This document shows, in pieces, positions 1 to 8,911 of a DNA stretch of 64,000 nucleotides. The translations under genes and the position numbers were made by a program. The stretch covers positions 1 to 64,000 of the forward strand of contig DASYCK010000079.1 in assembly GCA_036500205.1 (NCBI GenBank). Reading direction: 5' to 3'. The notes beneath the pieces are model-generated. The model was not told where the DNA came from. It saw nothing but the letters and a program-made list of their open reading frames with translations, and did not search any database. Numbering within the stretch: position 1 is the stretch's first letter; every line of letters starts with the position of its first letter. The DNA comes from DASYCK01 sp036500205 (GTDB lineage: Bacteria > Myxococcota_A > Polyangia > Fen-1088).

Positions 1-2497
1 AGCAGGCCGGCACCACGAACAGCCCGACGACGAGGATCTTGATGCGGAAGATCCAGTCGCGACCGTCCTTGGGGCCGAGGTGCATGCGAACCATGAGATC
101 GGCGAGGCGCGGGGTGGCGATGTCCTGACATTGCGGCAGCGGCGCCTCGTCGGGGAACCGTTCGATCGCATGCACCCGGCGCAGGCCCAGCATGGCCCAC
201 AGGAAGAACCCGGCCGCCAGGTAGAACAGGGGCCCCAGCGGGCAGACACCGAAGGGATCGCCGATGCGCAGGAGCAAGAGCGGGAGCGCCGTCCGGTCCA
301 GATGCACCATGAAGCTGGCATAACGCGCGCCCAGGGCCACCAGACAGATCGTCGCGAGAGCCACCGCGACGGCGGGAACGTAGCGGTGGTCGAGCTTCTG
401 TCGGCGCGGGTACCAGCGAGACCGGGCCGTCAGCACGAAGATGATTCCTCCCGTGACGAGCAAGACCAGCTCGGTCAGCCCCCCCAGGGCCGTCAGCGCG
501 AAGCGAAGCCAACCGGGATTCCCCTCCCCCATCGCACGCGCGGGCACCAAGATCACGAGCCCCAGGATCGCGGGCGCCAGCAGGCTGATCGCCAGGTACT
601 GCCCCTTGGAGAGGATGTAGGGGCTCGCCGACCAGGCCCGATAGCGCGCCCCGAGACCGTGACCGCGCGCCCCGGCGCGACCAAGCCACAGATAAGAGAG
701 GTAGAAGATGGCGCCAAACATCAGCAACAGCACGACGGCATCGGCGTAGTACGTGGGACGAACGGGGGCGAGCGCCCCGCTCGTCGTCAGGTGGGGCGCT
801 CCGCCGGCGCCTTTCGCAGCCTCGGCGCGGGGTGGCGGCTCGGCCCGCGCCGGCTCGGTGGCGACGGGCCAGAAGCGCCCGTTCGACACCCGGCTCAACC
901 ACATCTGGTTGCCCCGGCCAGTGCCGTCCAGGGTCGTGTCGTCGAGCGGCTCCGCGTGCGAGCCGACCTCGCCCGGGTGGGGCTCGAGGTGCCCGAGCAG
1001 GTCGAGCGCGGCATTGTAGACCCCCTCGGCCACCTCGCTGCTGAACAGCTTCCGGTCGAGCGCCAACGGCGTACCGCCCCCGTCGACCCGTCGCTGGTTC
1101 TCCAGGAAGAGCGGATAGGTCGACGCCACGAGCATCCCCGAGAGATCGCGAAGAAGATCGGGATGGGTGAGCAGTTGATCCGCTTCCAGGGTCACGAGCT
1201 GGACGCCGGGGCAATACTGGTGCGCCTCCCGCGCCAGGAAGATCAGATCGGTCACGTCGGTGGCGACGATGATCAGATACTGCGCGCCCAGTCGGGAGAT
1301 GGCCGCAAGCGTCTGGCGGATGCTGATCTCGACCTCGAACGTGGTCAGGTTGGAGAACGCCGGCGTCAGGTCGAGGCTGTCGCTGCCCTTGTCGTCGAGC
1401 TTCAGCTCCAGGCTGTGACTGAGGTTCTGCTTCTTCGGCGCGGGCTCGTCGCCAGCGCTGTGCGCGGCGCGCAGCTCGGCGACGTGCAGCGGGAAGGCGA
1501 AGCGGTGAATCGGAGCGGCCCCCCCTTGCACGGGAAACTTCGCTCCGAACAGCGTATCGGTCTCGGCCAGCAGCGCGATGGTCGGCGCGACCGCGCCTGC
1601 TTCGGCCATCACCCGGTTGGTGACGAACTGGAACAGCTCCTGATCGCTGACCACGCGCCGCGAGAACACCGTCCCGGCGAGGGCGTCCCGGACGCCGCTG
1701 GCGGTGGCCGAGCCCGTGACCACGATCGGCGCGGGGGGCTGGGGCGGTCCAAACGCGCGTAACGCCTGACCGAGTGACCGGGCCGAGCCCGAGAAGAAGG
1801 GGCCGAGCACCAGGGGCGGTCCCGGGCCGCCCAGCGCCACGCCCGTCTCGAGCGCCTCGACGAACGCCTGCGTGGACAGCCCGTAGACCGGGGATTCGTC
1901 CGCCAGAAACACCACCAGCAGGCGAAGGCGGGGACCGTCTTGGCGACGAAAGACGATGAAGCCCGGAACCCGCCCCCGTTCGCCGCGACCGCCCGCCGGC
2001 TTCGCCGCGTCGGCGGACGAGGACTCCCCGGCGCTCGCCGGCTTTGCGCTCGGCTCGATCGAACGCCAGGGGAACCAGTGACGGTCGCGCAGGTACCCCT
2101 CCGCCGCGGCCGCGCTCAGCAGGGCGTCGATCGCCTGATCGAAATAGATGGCCAGGTGACCGATCCGCGGGTTGGGGACCGTCGCCACCATCGCGTCGAT
2201 CTGATGGGGGAACCTGCGCCCGAAATCGGCCACGGTCGGGGCCGCCGCCGCGCCGACCAGCCCTTCGGCCTCATTGAGGCCGCGCAGCAAGACCGCCGGC
2301 ATGGGGTCATCGGGCCTGTCGTCCGGCTTGGCGTCCGGCTTGGCGTCCGGCTTTTCCCCCGGGATCTTCCGCGCTTCGCCCTCGTCATGCGCCTTGGCGG
2401 ACGGCGCCGAGGTGGCCTGGCGCGCCAGCGGCACCCCCGCCCCCAGGACCACCAACAGCAACAGCAGCGTGGAGCTCTTCTCGGTCGTCGGTGCCAT
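1..2497 (-). CDS. Large membrane protein with type-1 periplasmic-binding fold (partial, C-terminus missing)
   Basis: The frame is open from an ATG at 2497 to the window edge, giving at least 832 residues. A hydrophobic leader (about residues 9-22) is followed by a Lys/Asp/Pro-rich linker containing a PDAKPDAKPD repeat. Residues about 130-560 resemble type-1 periplasmic binding proteins, with blocks such as LGPFFSGSA, VVSDQELFQFVTNRV and ARLGAQ-like/VATDVTDLIFLAREA segments. From about residue 585 there are at least five hydrophobic helices (near 586, 631, 662, 702 and 747), and another begins at the edge. A ligand-sensing or transport-associated envelope protein is likely, but I do not recognise a named family and the ligand is unknown. 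It follows the flagellar operon in the same direction after a 98-bp gap. Confidence 0.8.
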   Translation of the reverse strand, partial: MAPTTEKSSTLLLLLVVLGAGVPLARQATSAPSAKAHDEGEARKIPGEKPDAKPDAKPDDRPDDPMPAVLLRGLNEAEGLVGAAAAPTVADFGRRFPHQIDAMVATVPNPRIGHLAIYFDQAIDALLSAAAAEGYLRDRHWFPWRSIEPSAKPASAGESSSADAAKPAGGRGERGRVPGFIVFRRQDGPRLRLLVVFLADESPVYGLSTQAFVEALETGVALGGPGPPLVLGPFFSGSARSLGQALRAFGPPQPPAPIVVTGSATASGVRDALAGTVFSRRVVSDQELFQFVTNRVMAEAGAVAPTIALLAETDTLFGAKFPVQGGAAPIHRFAFPLHVAELRAAHSAGDEPAPKKQNLSHSLELKLDDKGSDSLDLTPAFSNLTTFEVEISIRQTLAAISRLGAQYLIIVATDVTDLIFLAREAHQYCPGVQLVTLEADQLLTHPDLLRDLSGMLVASTYPLFLENQRRVDGGGTPLALDRKLFSSEVAEGVYNAALDLLGHLEPHPGEVGSHAEPLDDTTLDGTGRGNQMWLSRVSNGRFWPVATEPARAEPPPRAEAAKGAGGAPHLTTSGALAPVRPTYYADAVVLLLMFGAIFYLSYLWLGRAGARGHGLGARYRAWSASPYILSKGQYLAISLLAPAILGLVILVPARAMGEGNPGWLRFALTALGGLTELVLLVTGGIIFVLTARSRWYPRRQKLDHRYVPAVAVALATICLVALGARYASFMVHLDRTALPLLLLRIGDPFGVCPLGPLFYLAAGFFLWAMLGLRRVHAIERFPDEAPLPQCQDIATPRLADLMVRMHLGPKDGRDWIFRIKILVVGLFVVPAC

Positions 2498-2595
2498 CGT
2501 CCCTGTCCCCCCTGACAGAACGACCGGGCGCGACGATATTTCAATTCAACGGACCGAGGCCGTCGCTCTCACGCGGCGCCCGGCCCTGGTCGGGC

Positions 2596-4083
2596 TCAGG
2601 CGGCGACGTTGACGCTCGAGCGGGCGACCCGGTTGCGGCCGGTCTGCTTCGCCTGCGTCAGCATGCGCTCGACCGCCGCCACCAGATCGGAGGGGGTCGC
2701 GAACGACAGTGCCTGATCGAGCGTGGCGCAGCCGACCGAGATGGTCATGCGGATCGGGTCGCCGATACCGATGTCGTGGTGAGCGTCCTCGATCTTCTTC
2801 CGGACCCGCTCGGCGACAATGCCCGCCCCCTCGGCGTGGGTGTCGATCAGGATCAGCGCGAACTCCTCGCCGCCGTAGCGGGCCGCCAGATCGCGGGCGC
2901 GCAACTTCTCGCCGAGCAGCTTCCCCACGGTGCGGACGGCCCGGTCTCCGGCTTCGTTGCCGAACGACTGGTTGATCATCTTCAGATGATCGAGGTCGCA
3001 CATCAGCACGCTCAGCGGCTGCCCGGCGTTCGTCGCGAACTCGAACTGTTCGGCCAGATAGCTGTCGAACCGGGTGCGGCTGGCCAGCCCGGTGAGCGGA
3101 TCGACGCGCGCCGCCTGCTCGCTCGCCGAGCCGATCGAGAGCACGTTGTCCTCCTCGGTATCGGGATGGGCCAGGGCCGCCTCGAAGCGCTCGACCACGG
3201 ACTCGAGCTCCTCGACCGTCCCCACCTGCAGGCCGAACAGCGGCGCGACGTCGGCCACGGTCTTGTTCACCCGGCGCATCAGCGGCGCGATGCGCGCCGG
3301 GTCGATGCCCAGGATCTGCCGCGACTGCTCCTTGATCCGGGCGGTCACCCGACGCGGATCGCGCACCACCCAGGCGTCGGCGAGGACGCCCGACAGCGCG
3401 ACGATCTTCACCGTCGCCGTCGTCATGGGATCGGCGCCGCTCTGCCAGCGCGCCGGCTCGTGGCTGCTGCCCACGGCGGCCCGCACGATCTCGGGGAGGC
3501 GCCACTGGGTCATCAGCCAGCGCCCCACCTCGGCGTGATCGCAGCCGAAGGCCTGCTTCTCAAGCACCACCCGCTTCGCGTGATCGGCGCCGGCCTCGGT
3601 GGCGATCGCTTGATAGGAGTCCCCCGACGCCTGCTCGAGGGCCAGCTGCCCCACGTCCTGCAGCAAGGCGGCCAGGAAAGCGTCAGCGGGGTTGCGCGTC
3701 CCCTCCATCTGCGACAGCTCCTGCGCCGCGGCGGCGGCGAAGATGGCCCGCCGCCAGTAGGGACGATGGTCGAAGCCCTGGCGTTCGTGCTCGCGCAGGT
3801 CGTTCACGACCGCGAACGACAGCGCGATGGTGCGGACCGCGTTCGCGCCCAGCAGGACCAGCGCGTGCGAGACGGTCGCCACCTCCTTGCGCAGTCCGAA
3901 CAGCGGCGAGTTGACCAGCGACACGACCTTGGCTGAAAGCGCCGCATCGCTGCCGATGGCGCGGGCCACGTCGGCGATGTCGAAGTTCTCCCGCTGGCAC
4001 AAGCGCAGGACGTGCACGGCGACCGCGGGCAGGCTGGGCAAGCTCTTGCAAGTCTCCAGCTTCTGCCTGAGGCCAACTTGCAT
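2596..4083 (-). CDS. HDOD-GGDEF protein (putative diguanylate cyclase)
   Basis: The 495-residue protein has an N-terminal HDOD domain (about 10-215), with SLPSLPAVAVHVLRL at its start and a degenerate LLQDVG where HD phosphohydrolases have HD. A C-terminal GGDEF domain (about 325-485) carries an intact YGGEEFAL active-site loop and the DHLK substrate-binding block. GGDEF proteins make cyclic di-GMP from two GTP, and HDOD domains usually act as protein-interaction modules. The ATG lies 2 bases past the fliA stop, so it is probably the last gene of the flagellar operon and likely links c-di-GMP to flagellar expression or placement. The role is inferred from position; the cyclase call rests on the intact motif. 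Confidence 0.9.
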   Translation of the reverse strand: MQVGLRQKLETCKSLPSLPAVAVHVLRLCQRENFDIADVARAIGSDAALSAKVVSLVNSPLFGLRKEVATVSHALVLLGANAVRTIALSFAVVNDLREHERQGFDHRPYWRRAIFAAAAAQELSQMEGTRNPADAFLAALLQDVGQLALEQASGDSYQAIATEAGADHAKRVVLEKQAFGCDHAEVGRWLMTQWRLPEIVRAAVGSSHEPARWQSGADPMTTATVKIVALSGVLADAWVVRDPRRVTARIKEQSRQILGIDPARIAPLMRRVNKTVADVAPLFGLQVGTVEELESVVERFEAALAHPDTEEDNVLSIGSASEQAARVDPLTGLASRTRFDSYLAEQFEFATNAGQPLSVLMCDLDHLKMINQSFGNEAGDRAVRTVGKLLGEKLRARDLAARYGGEEFALILIDTHAEGAGIVAERVRKKIEDAHHDIGIGDPIRMTISVGCATLDQALSFATPSDLVAAVERMLTQAKQTGRNRVARSSVNVAA

Positions 4084-4085
4084 GA

Positions 4086-4790
4086 TTATTCCTGTTCTTC
4101 CCCGAGTGTGGCGCGCAACTTTCGCAGGCCATCGGAGTGCAGCTGGCAGACGCGGGGCTCGCTGATGTCCATCATCTTGGCGATTTCACGGTACGTGAGG
4201 CCTTCGAGGTAGTGCAGCCCCAGCACCGTCTGCAGGCGCTCGGGCAGCGTGCGGATGGCCCCCTCCAGCGCGGCCACGGTCTGCGAGCGCGAGAGACGGT
4301 CCTCGATGTCCGGCTCCTCGGTGGGGGAGGACTGCACCCAGCGATCGATCGAGACGTGCGGTTCGAGCAGCGCCTCGATCCCGCCCACCTCCTCCAGATC
4401 CATCTTCAGCTCGGCCGCCACCTCCTCGGTGGAGGCCTCTCGTCCCAGCTGCCCCTGCAGCTTCTTCTTCGCTTTCTGCAGATCATCGGTGCGCGAGCGC
4501 AGCCGGCGCGGCAGGTGGTCCATGCGTCGCAACTCATCCAGCATGGCGCCGCGGATGCGGTGCTCGACGAAGGTCTCGAAGGTGACGCCGCGGCTGGCGT
4601 CGAACCGCCGCGCCGCCTCCAGCAACCCCAGGGCCCCCGCCGACCAGAGATCGTCGAACGCGCTCTGCAAGCCGGTTCGCATGACGATCCGCCGCACGAT
4701 CCGATCGATGACGGTCGCGTAGCGCTGGATCAGCTCGTCGGCTTCGTTTCCGGTGGCGGCCGACGAATATGTTGCCAGGGCCCTGTGCAT
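4086..4790 (-). CDS. fliA: Flagellar sigma factor (sigma-28)
   Basis: This 234-residue sigma-70 family protein matches FliA in length and motifs. Region 2 has the DDLWSAGALGLLEAARRFD block and VEHRIRGAMLDELR. Region 3 contains KKLQGQLGREASTEEVA, and region 4 ends with YREIAKMMDISEPRVCQLHS. Sigma-28 directs RNA polymerase to late flagellar and chemotaxis promoters. I chose the ATG at 4790, which falls 2 bases after the flhG stop. A GTG at 4796 that overlaps the flhG stop (GTGA) is an equally tight alternative. Its place after flhF-flhG is typical of polar flagellates. Confidence 0.95.
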   Translation of the reverse strand: MHRALATYSSAATGNEADELIQRYATVIDRIVRRIVMRTGLQSAFDDLWSAGALGLLEAARRFDASRGVTFETFVEHRIRGAMLDELRRMDHLPRRLRSRTDDLQKAKKKLQGQLGREASTEEVAAELKMDLEEVGGIEALLEPHVSIDRWVQSSPTEEPDIEDRLSRSQTVAALEGAIRTLPERLQTVLGLHYLEGLTYREIAKMMDISEPRVCQLHSDGLRKLRATLGEEQE

Positions 4791-4792
4791 CG

Positions 4793-5671
4793 TCACACCA
4801 CCGCGGCCTGAGCATCCCGGAACAAGCGTTGCCACATCAGCTTCAAACCGCCATCGACGGGGGGGGCGTCCGTCGACTTGTCGTCGGACAGCCGGGCCGC
4901 GATGGCCGCGATGGCGCGCGCCGACGGCGACGAAGGGAACATCTCGCACACCGGCCGCTGCGCCATGATGGCCCGGTGCAGGTTCTCGTCGCGCGGCACG
5001 TAGCCGAGGTGCCGCACCCGGGCCTCGAGGAACTTGCCGGTGACGGCGGTCAGCTTCTGAAAGATCCCGCGCGCCGCCAGCTCGTCGACGATGGGATTGA
5101 TGATGACGTTGAACGTCCGCACGCCCGCCTGCTGGGACAGCACCTTGACGGTGGCGTAGGCGTCGACCAGCGACGTCGGCTCGGGGCTGACCACCAGGAT
5201 CGCCTCTTGCGCCGCGCCCGCGAAGAACAGCACGTTCTCGCCGATTCCGGCGCCGCAATCGATGAGGATGACGTCGAACATGTCCTCGATCGGATCGAGC
5301 GTCTGCACGAAGCGCAGCTTCTGGTCGTCGGTGAGGTGCGTGAGCGCCTGCACGCCCGACCCGGCCGGCAACAACATCACGCCCGCCGGCCCTTCCACCA
5401 GCACGTCCTCGATGGAGAGGCCCTTGGCCAGCATGTCGCCCAGGTGGTAGCGGGGCTTCACCCCCAGGATGATCTCGGTGTTCGCCAGGCCCAGATCGGC
5501 GTCGATGACCAGCACGCGCTTGCCGGCGCGCGCGGTGACCGTGGCCAGATTGGCGGTGATGTTGGTCTTCCCCACCCCGCCCTTGCCGCTGGTCACGGCG
5601 TAGACCTTGAGCGGCGCCTTCGCGATCCTTCCGGACGCGGCCAGCTGACGCAGACTATCGGCCTGATCCAC
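4793..5671 (-). CDS. flhG: MinD-like ATPase FlhG (FleN/YlxH)
   Basis: This 292-residue ParA/MinD-family ATPase has the deviant Walker A motif KGGVGKT at residues 30-36, DADLGLAN after it and LIDCGAGIGENV as Walker B/switch II. FlhG limits flagellar number and works with the FlhF GTPase to place flagella, usually at a pole. An N-terminal DQADSLRQLA segment fits the conserved DQAxxLR motif of FlhG that stimulates FlhF. The start overlaps the end of flhF by 17 bp, so the two are translationally coupled, and fliA follows immediately. Confidence 0.95.
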   Translation of the reverse strand: MDQADSLRQLAASGRIAKAPLKVYAVTSGKGGVGKTNITANLATVTARAGKRVLVIDADLGLANTEIILGVKPRYHLGDMLAKGLSIEDVLVEGPAGVMLLPAGSGVQALTHLTDDQKLRFVQTLDPIEDMFDVILIDCGAGIGENVLFFAGAAQEAILVVSPEPTSLVDAYATVKVLSQQAGVRTFNVIINPIVDELAARGIFQKLTAVTGKFLEARVRHLGYVPRDENLHRAIMAQRPVCEMFPSSPSARAIAAIAARLSDDKSTDAPPVDGGLKLMWQRLFRDAQAAVV

Positions 5672-6788
5672 GGCTGTACTCCTTCATGTTGGTCTTCGCC
5701 GTTCCGTTCGCGCCGATCCCCACCAGGCGCTCGAGCAGCTCGCCGTCGGTGACGGGGTGAATGTCCTCGGGGACGCGCTGTCCGTCGCACAGGCACGACA
5801 CCGGTCGGGACAGCACGGCGGTGGCGGCCAGCGCGCCGGCGGGCCCCTCCGACTCGTCGAGCTTGGTGAAGATCATCCGCTCGGGCGAGAACGCCTTGTA
5901 GCGCTTCGCCACCGCGGCCAGCTCGCGCGCGCCCGTGGCCAGCGACATCACCAGATGAAGCTGAACGTTCGGGGCGGTGCGGATCAGGTTCATCTGCGAC
6001 TCGATCGAGGCGCTGTCCGAGCGACCCGCCGTATCGATGAGCACCAGATCGGCGTCGCGCGTGCGCTCGACCGCGTCCGCCAGGGCGGCTCGATCGCGCG
6101 CCACGTACGTAGGGACTCCCATGATCTTCCCGTAGCGGGAAAGCTGGTCGCTGGCACCCACACGGTACGTATCGACCGTTATCAGGCCGACCTTGAACTG
6201 GGTCTCCAGCAGGGCGCGAGCCGCTATCTTCGCGACCGCGGTGGTCTTTCCCACCCCGGTCGGCCCGACCAGGGCGATGGTGCGGCGCGCATCGGCGCTC
6301 CAGGGGGTGGGAGACGCCGTCAGCTGCTTGCCCACCGTCGACGCGACGGAACGTAGGACATCGGAGCAGCGTTCCGCACCCGCGGCCAGGGCGTCGTCCA
6401 GCAGGCGGCGCGCCAGGTCCTCTTCCATGCCCCAGTCCAGCATGTGGCGAAAGGCGCGGCGGGCGTCGGCGGTCAGCTCGGCCTCGGCGTGGCGCTCACC
6501 GTCGTTCGCCGAATTGTTGGGGCGGCGATGCAAGGTGCGGCGGACGTCCTCCATCACGCGGCGCAGGGCGGCCACGTCGTTTTCCATGGCCTTGTCGGGC
6601 TTGGGCGCCTCGGGAGCGGAGCCGGAGGCGGCCGTGACCTCGATCTGCGGGCGACCGAACAGCCCCCCCGACACCTGCTTGGTCTCGATGATGACGGCGT
6701 CGATGCCGAAGGCGGCCTTGACGGCGGTGAGGGCCGAGCGGGCGTCGCGGGCCCGGAAGGTTCTGATGAGCGGCGAAGTCGCGTTCAT
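5655..6788 (-). CDS. flhF: SRP-like GTPase FlhF
   Basis: The 377-residue protein has the FlhF layout. There is a basic N-terminal B domain, then an N domain, then an SRP-type GTPase with G1 GPTGVGKTT (175-183), VDTYRVGASDQL, DTAGRS and the TKLDE guanine-specificity motif. FlhF dimerises with GTP and recruits early flagellar parts, setting flagellar position. It starts 20 bp after the flhA stop and overlaps flhG by 17 bp. All key GTPase residues are present, so it should be active. Confidence 0.95.
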   Translation of the reverse strand: MNATSPLIRTFRARDARSALTAVKAAFGIDAVIIETKQVSGGLFGRPQIEVTAASGSAPEAPKPDKAMENDVAALRRVMEDVRRTLHRRPNNSANDGERHAEAELTADARRAFRHMLDWGMEEDLARRLLDDALAAGAERCSDVLRSVASTVGKQLTASPTPWSADARRTIALVGPTGVGKTTAVAKIAARALLETQFKVGLITVDTYRVGASDQLSRYGKIMGVPTYVARDRAALADAVERTRDADLVLIDTAGRSDSASIESQMNLIRTAPNVQLHLVMSLATGARELAAVAKRYKAFSPERMIFTKLDESEGPAGALAATAVLSRPVSCLCDGQRVPEDIHPVTDGELLERLVGIGANGTAKTNMKEYSRGSGR

Positions 6789-6808
6789 GGGTGTCTACTC
6801 CTCGATGG

Positions 6809-8911
6809 TCAAGCGGCCCGTCCGAAGGGCGTGTTTTGCAGATCGATGGTGGCCACCGGCTCGACCTGCGTTCCCGGAACCAGCTCGCGCGCGGTCACGA
6901 CCCACAGGTCGGGAACGAAGCGCGTGGCGAAATCGAACAGCGGGCGCCGCAGATCGGGCGGCGCGATGACGACGGTGGGGTGACCGTCGGCGGCGAAGCG
7001 CGCGGCGCGCGTCTCCAGGGCGGAGACCAACCGGCGCGCCATCTCGATCTCGGGCGCCAAGGTCGCCTCGCCGTCGGTCTGACCGAGGCTGCGGCGCAGG
7101 AGATCCTCGGTGGCCCGATCGAGCGTGACCGCCTTGACGACGCCCGAGGCGTCCGCCACCTTCGAGGTGATCTGGCGGAACATCCGCCGACGCACCTGCT
7201 CGACCAGGAACGCGGTGTCCTTGCTGCGCGAGGCGCCGTCGGCGACCGCTTCCAGGATGGTGCGAAGGTCTCGAATGGAGAGCCCTTCGCGCAACATGCC
7301 GCGCAGCACGCGCACCAGCTCGCCCAGGGTCACGGTGCCCGGGATGACGTCCTCGACCAGCTTGGGCGCCTCCTTGCCCAGCGCCGCCACCAGCTCCTGC
7401 ACCTCCTGGCGGCCGAGCAGCTCGTGAATGTTGCGGCGGATGACCTCGCCCAGGTGCGTGGTCATGACCGACGCCGGGTCGACCACCGTCATGCCGGCCG
7501 ATTCGGCGCGGGCGCGGTCGGAGGCGGTGATCCACAGCGCCTCCAGACCGAACGCCGGCTCCTTGCCGACGATGGCGTCGGTGCCGGGGAGCTGCGGGCG
7601 TCCGCCCGACGGCTCGAGCACCATGAAACGCTCGGCATAGGCGATGCCGCGAGCGATCTCGACGCCGCGCAACCGCACCCGGTATTCGTTCGCGTCGAGG
7701 CGCAGGTTGTCGCGCAGGTGAACCGGCGGCAACACCAGCCCCAGGTCCGACGCCACCTGACGGCGCAGGTTGGTCACCCGCCCGGGCAGCTCGCCCCCCT
7801 TGGCCAGATCGATGAGACCGAGCAGGCCGTGGCCCACCTCGAGCTCGACCGCGTCGACGGAGATGAGATCCTGGATGCGCTCGGGCTTGTCCTTCGGCTC
7901 GTTCGCCTCTTCGGCGCGCTTCGCCTCGGCGGCGGTGGGTGGCTTGCGGCGCGACGACGCCAGGGCAGCCAACGCCAGCACGGCGAACGGAACGGTCGGC
8001 ATGCCGGGCAGCAGCGCCAGCACGCCCAGCACGGCGGAGGCGTAGCCGAGCACGCGGGACTTCCCCAGCATCTGCTGCCCGATGGACTGGCCGAGGTTCG
8101 AGCCGACGCCCGCCCGGGTCACCACCATGCCAGCCGCGGTCGAGATCAACAGCGACGGAATCTGCGACACCAGGCCGTCGCCGATGGTCAGGATGCTGAA
8201 CGACTCGGCGGCCTGCGACAGCGTCATGTGGTCGCGCGCCAGACCGGCGATCAGGCCGCCGACGATGTTGATGGCGGTGATGATCAGGCCAGCGACGGCG
8301 TCGCCGCGGACGAACTTGCTGGCGCCGTCCATGGCGCCGAAAAATTCAATCTCCTGCTCGAGCGCGGAGCGGCGCGCCTTGGCGCCGCGGTCGTCGATGA
8401 TCCCGGCCGCCAGATCGGCGTCGATCGACATCTGCTTGCCGGGCAAGGCGTCCAACGTGAAACGGGCCGCCACCTCGGCGATGCGGTTCGACCCCTTGGT
8501 GATGACGCTGAAGTTGACGACCAGCAGGATCAGGAAGACGACGGCGCCGACGATCAGGCTGCCGCCGACCGCGAAGCGGCCGAAGGCCTCGATCACATGA
8601 CCGGCCGCGCCGGGCCCCTCCCCGCCCTGCATCAGGATGAGGCGCGTGGTGGCCACGTTCAGGCCCAGCCGGAACAGCGTCGTGATCAGCAGCAACGAAG
8701 GGAAGACCGAGAAGTCGAGCGGCTTCGCCAGCGACAGCGCGACGAGCAGGATCAACACCGACACGCCGATGTTCAAGGCCAGCAGCGCGTCCATGATGGG
8801 CGCGGGCAGCGGGAGGATCAGGATCGCCAGAACGCTGATGACTGCGGCGGCGAGCAGCCCTTGGGCGCTGCCCTTCTCGTTGGCGGGGGTGCCAGACGTC
8901 GCGGCGGCCAT
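6809..8911 (-). CDS. flhA: Flagellar type III export gate protein FlhA
   Basis: The 700-residue protein has the standard FlhA length. The N-terminal half carries the membrane helices and the conserved FHIPEP-family segments, for example LFRLGLNVATTRLIL and DALPGKQMSIDADL. The C-terminal half is the cytosolic domain that docks export chaperones, with LGEVIRRNIHELLGRQEV. FlhA forms the nonameric export ring and conducts protons. Its ATG shares one base with the flhB stop (TGATG), indicating translational coupling. Confidence 0.97.
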   Translation of the reverse strand: MAAATSGTPANEKGSAQGLLAAAVISVLAILILPLPAPIMDALLALNIGVSVLILLVALSLAKPLDFSVFPSLLLITTLFRLGLNVATTRLILMQGGEGPGAAGHVIEAFGRFAVGGSLIVGAVVFLILLVVNFSVITKGSNRIAEVAARFTLDALPGKQMSIDADLAAGIIDDRGAKARRSALEQEIEFFGAMDGASKFVRGDAVAGLIITAINIVGGLIAGLARDHMTLSQAAESFSILTIGDGLVSQIPSLLISTAAGMVVTRAGVGSNLGQSIGQQMLGKSRVLGYASAVLGVLALLPGMPTVPFAVLALAALASSRRKPPTAAEAKRAEEANEPKDKPERIQDLISVDAVELEVGHGLLGLIDLAKGGELPGRVTNLRRQVASDLGLVLPPVHLRDNLRLDANEYRVRLRGVEIARGIAYAERFMVLEPSGGRPQLPGTDAIVGKEPAFGLEALWITASDRARAESAGMTVVDPASVMTTHLGEVIRRNIHELLGRQEVQELVAALGKEAPKLVEDVIPGTVTLGELVRVLRGMLREGLSIRDLRTILEAVADGASRSKDTAFLVEQVRRRMFRQITSKVADASGVVKAVTLDRATEDLLRRSLGQTDGEATLAPEIEMARRLVSALETRAARFAADGHPTVVIAPPDLRRPLFDFATRFVPDLWVVTARELVPGTQVEPVATIDLQNTPFGRAA

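Noticed and set aside
80..1762. 560-residue plus-strand reading frame
   Set aside because: It is antisense to the clearly structured periplasmic-binding/membrane protein and is Arg/Gly/Gln-rich, as expected for a shadow frame in GC-rich DNA.
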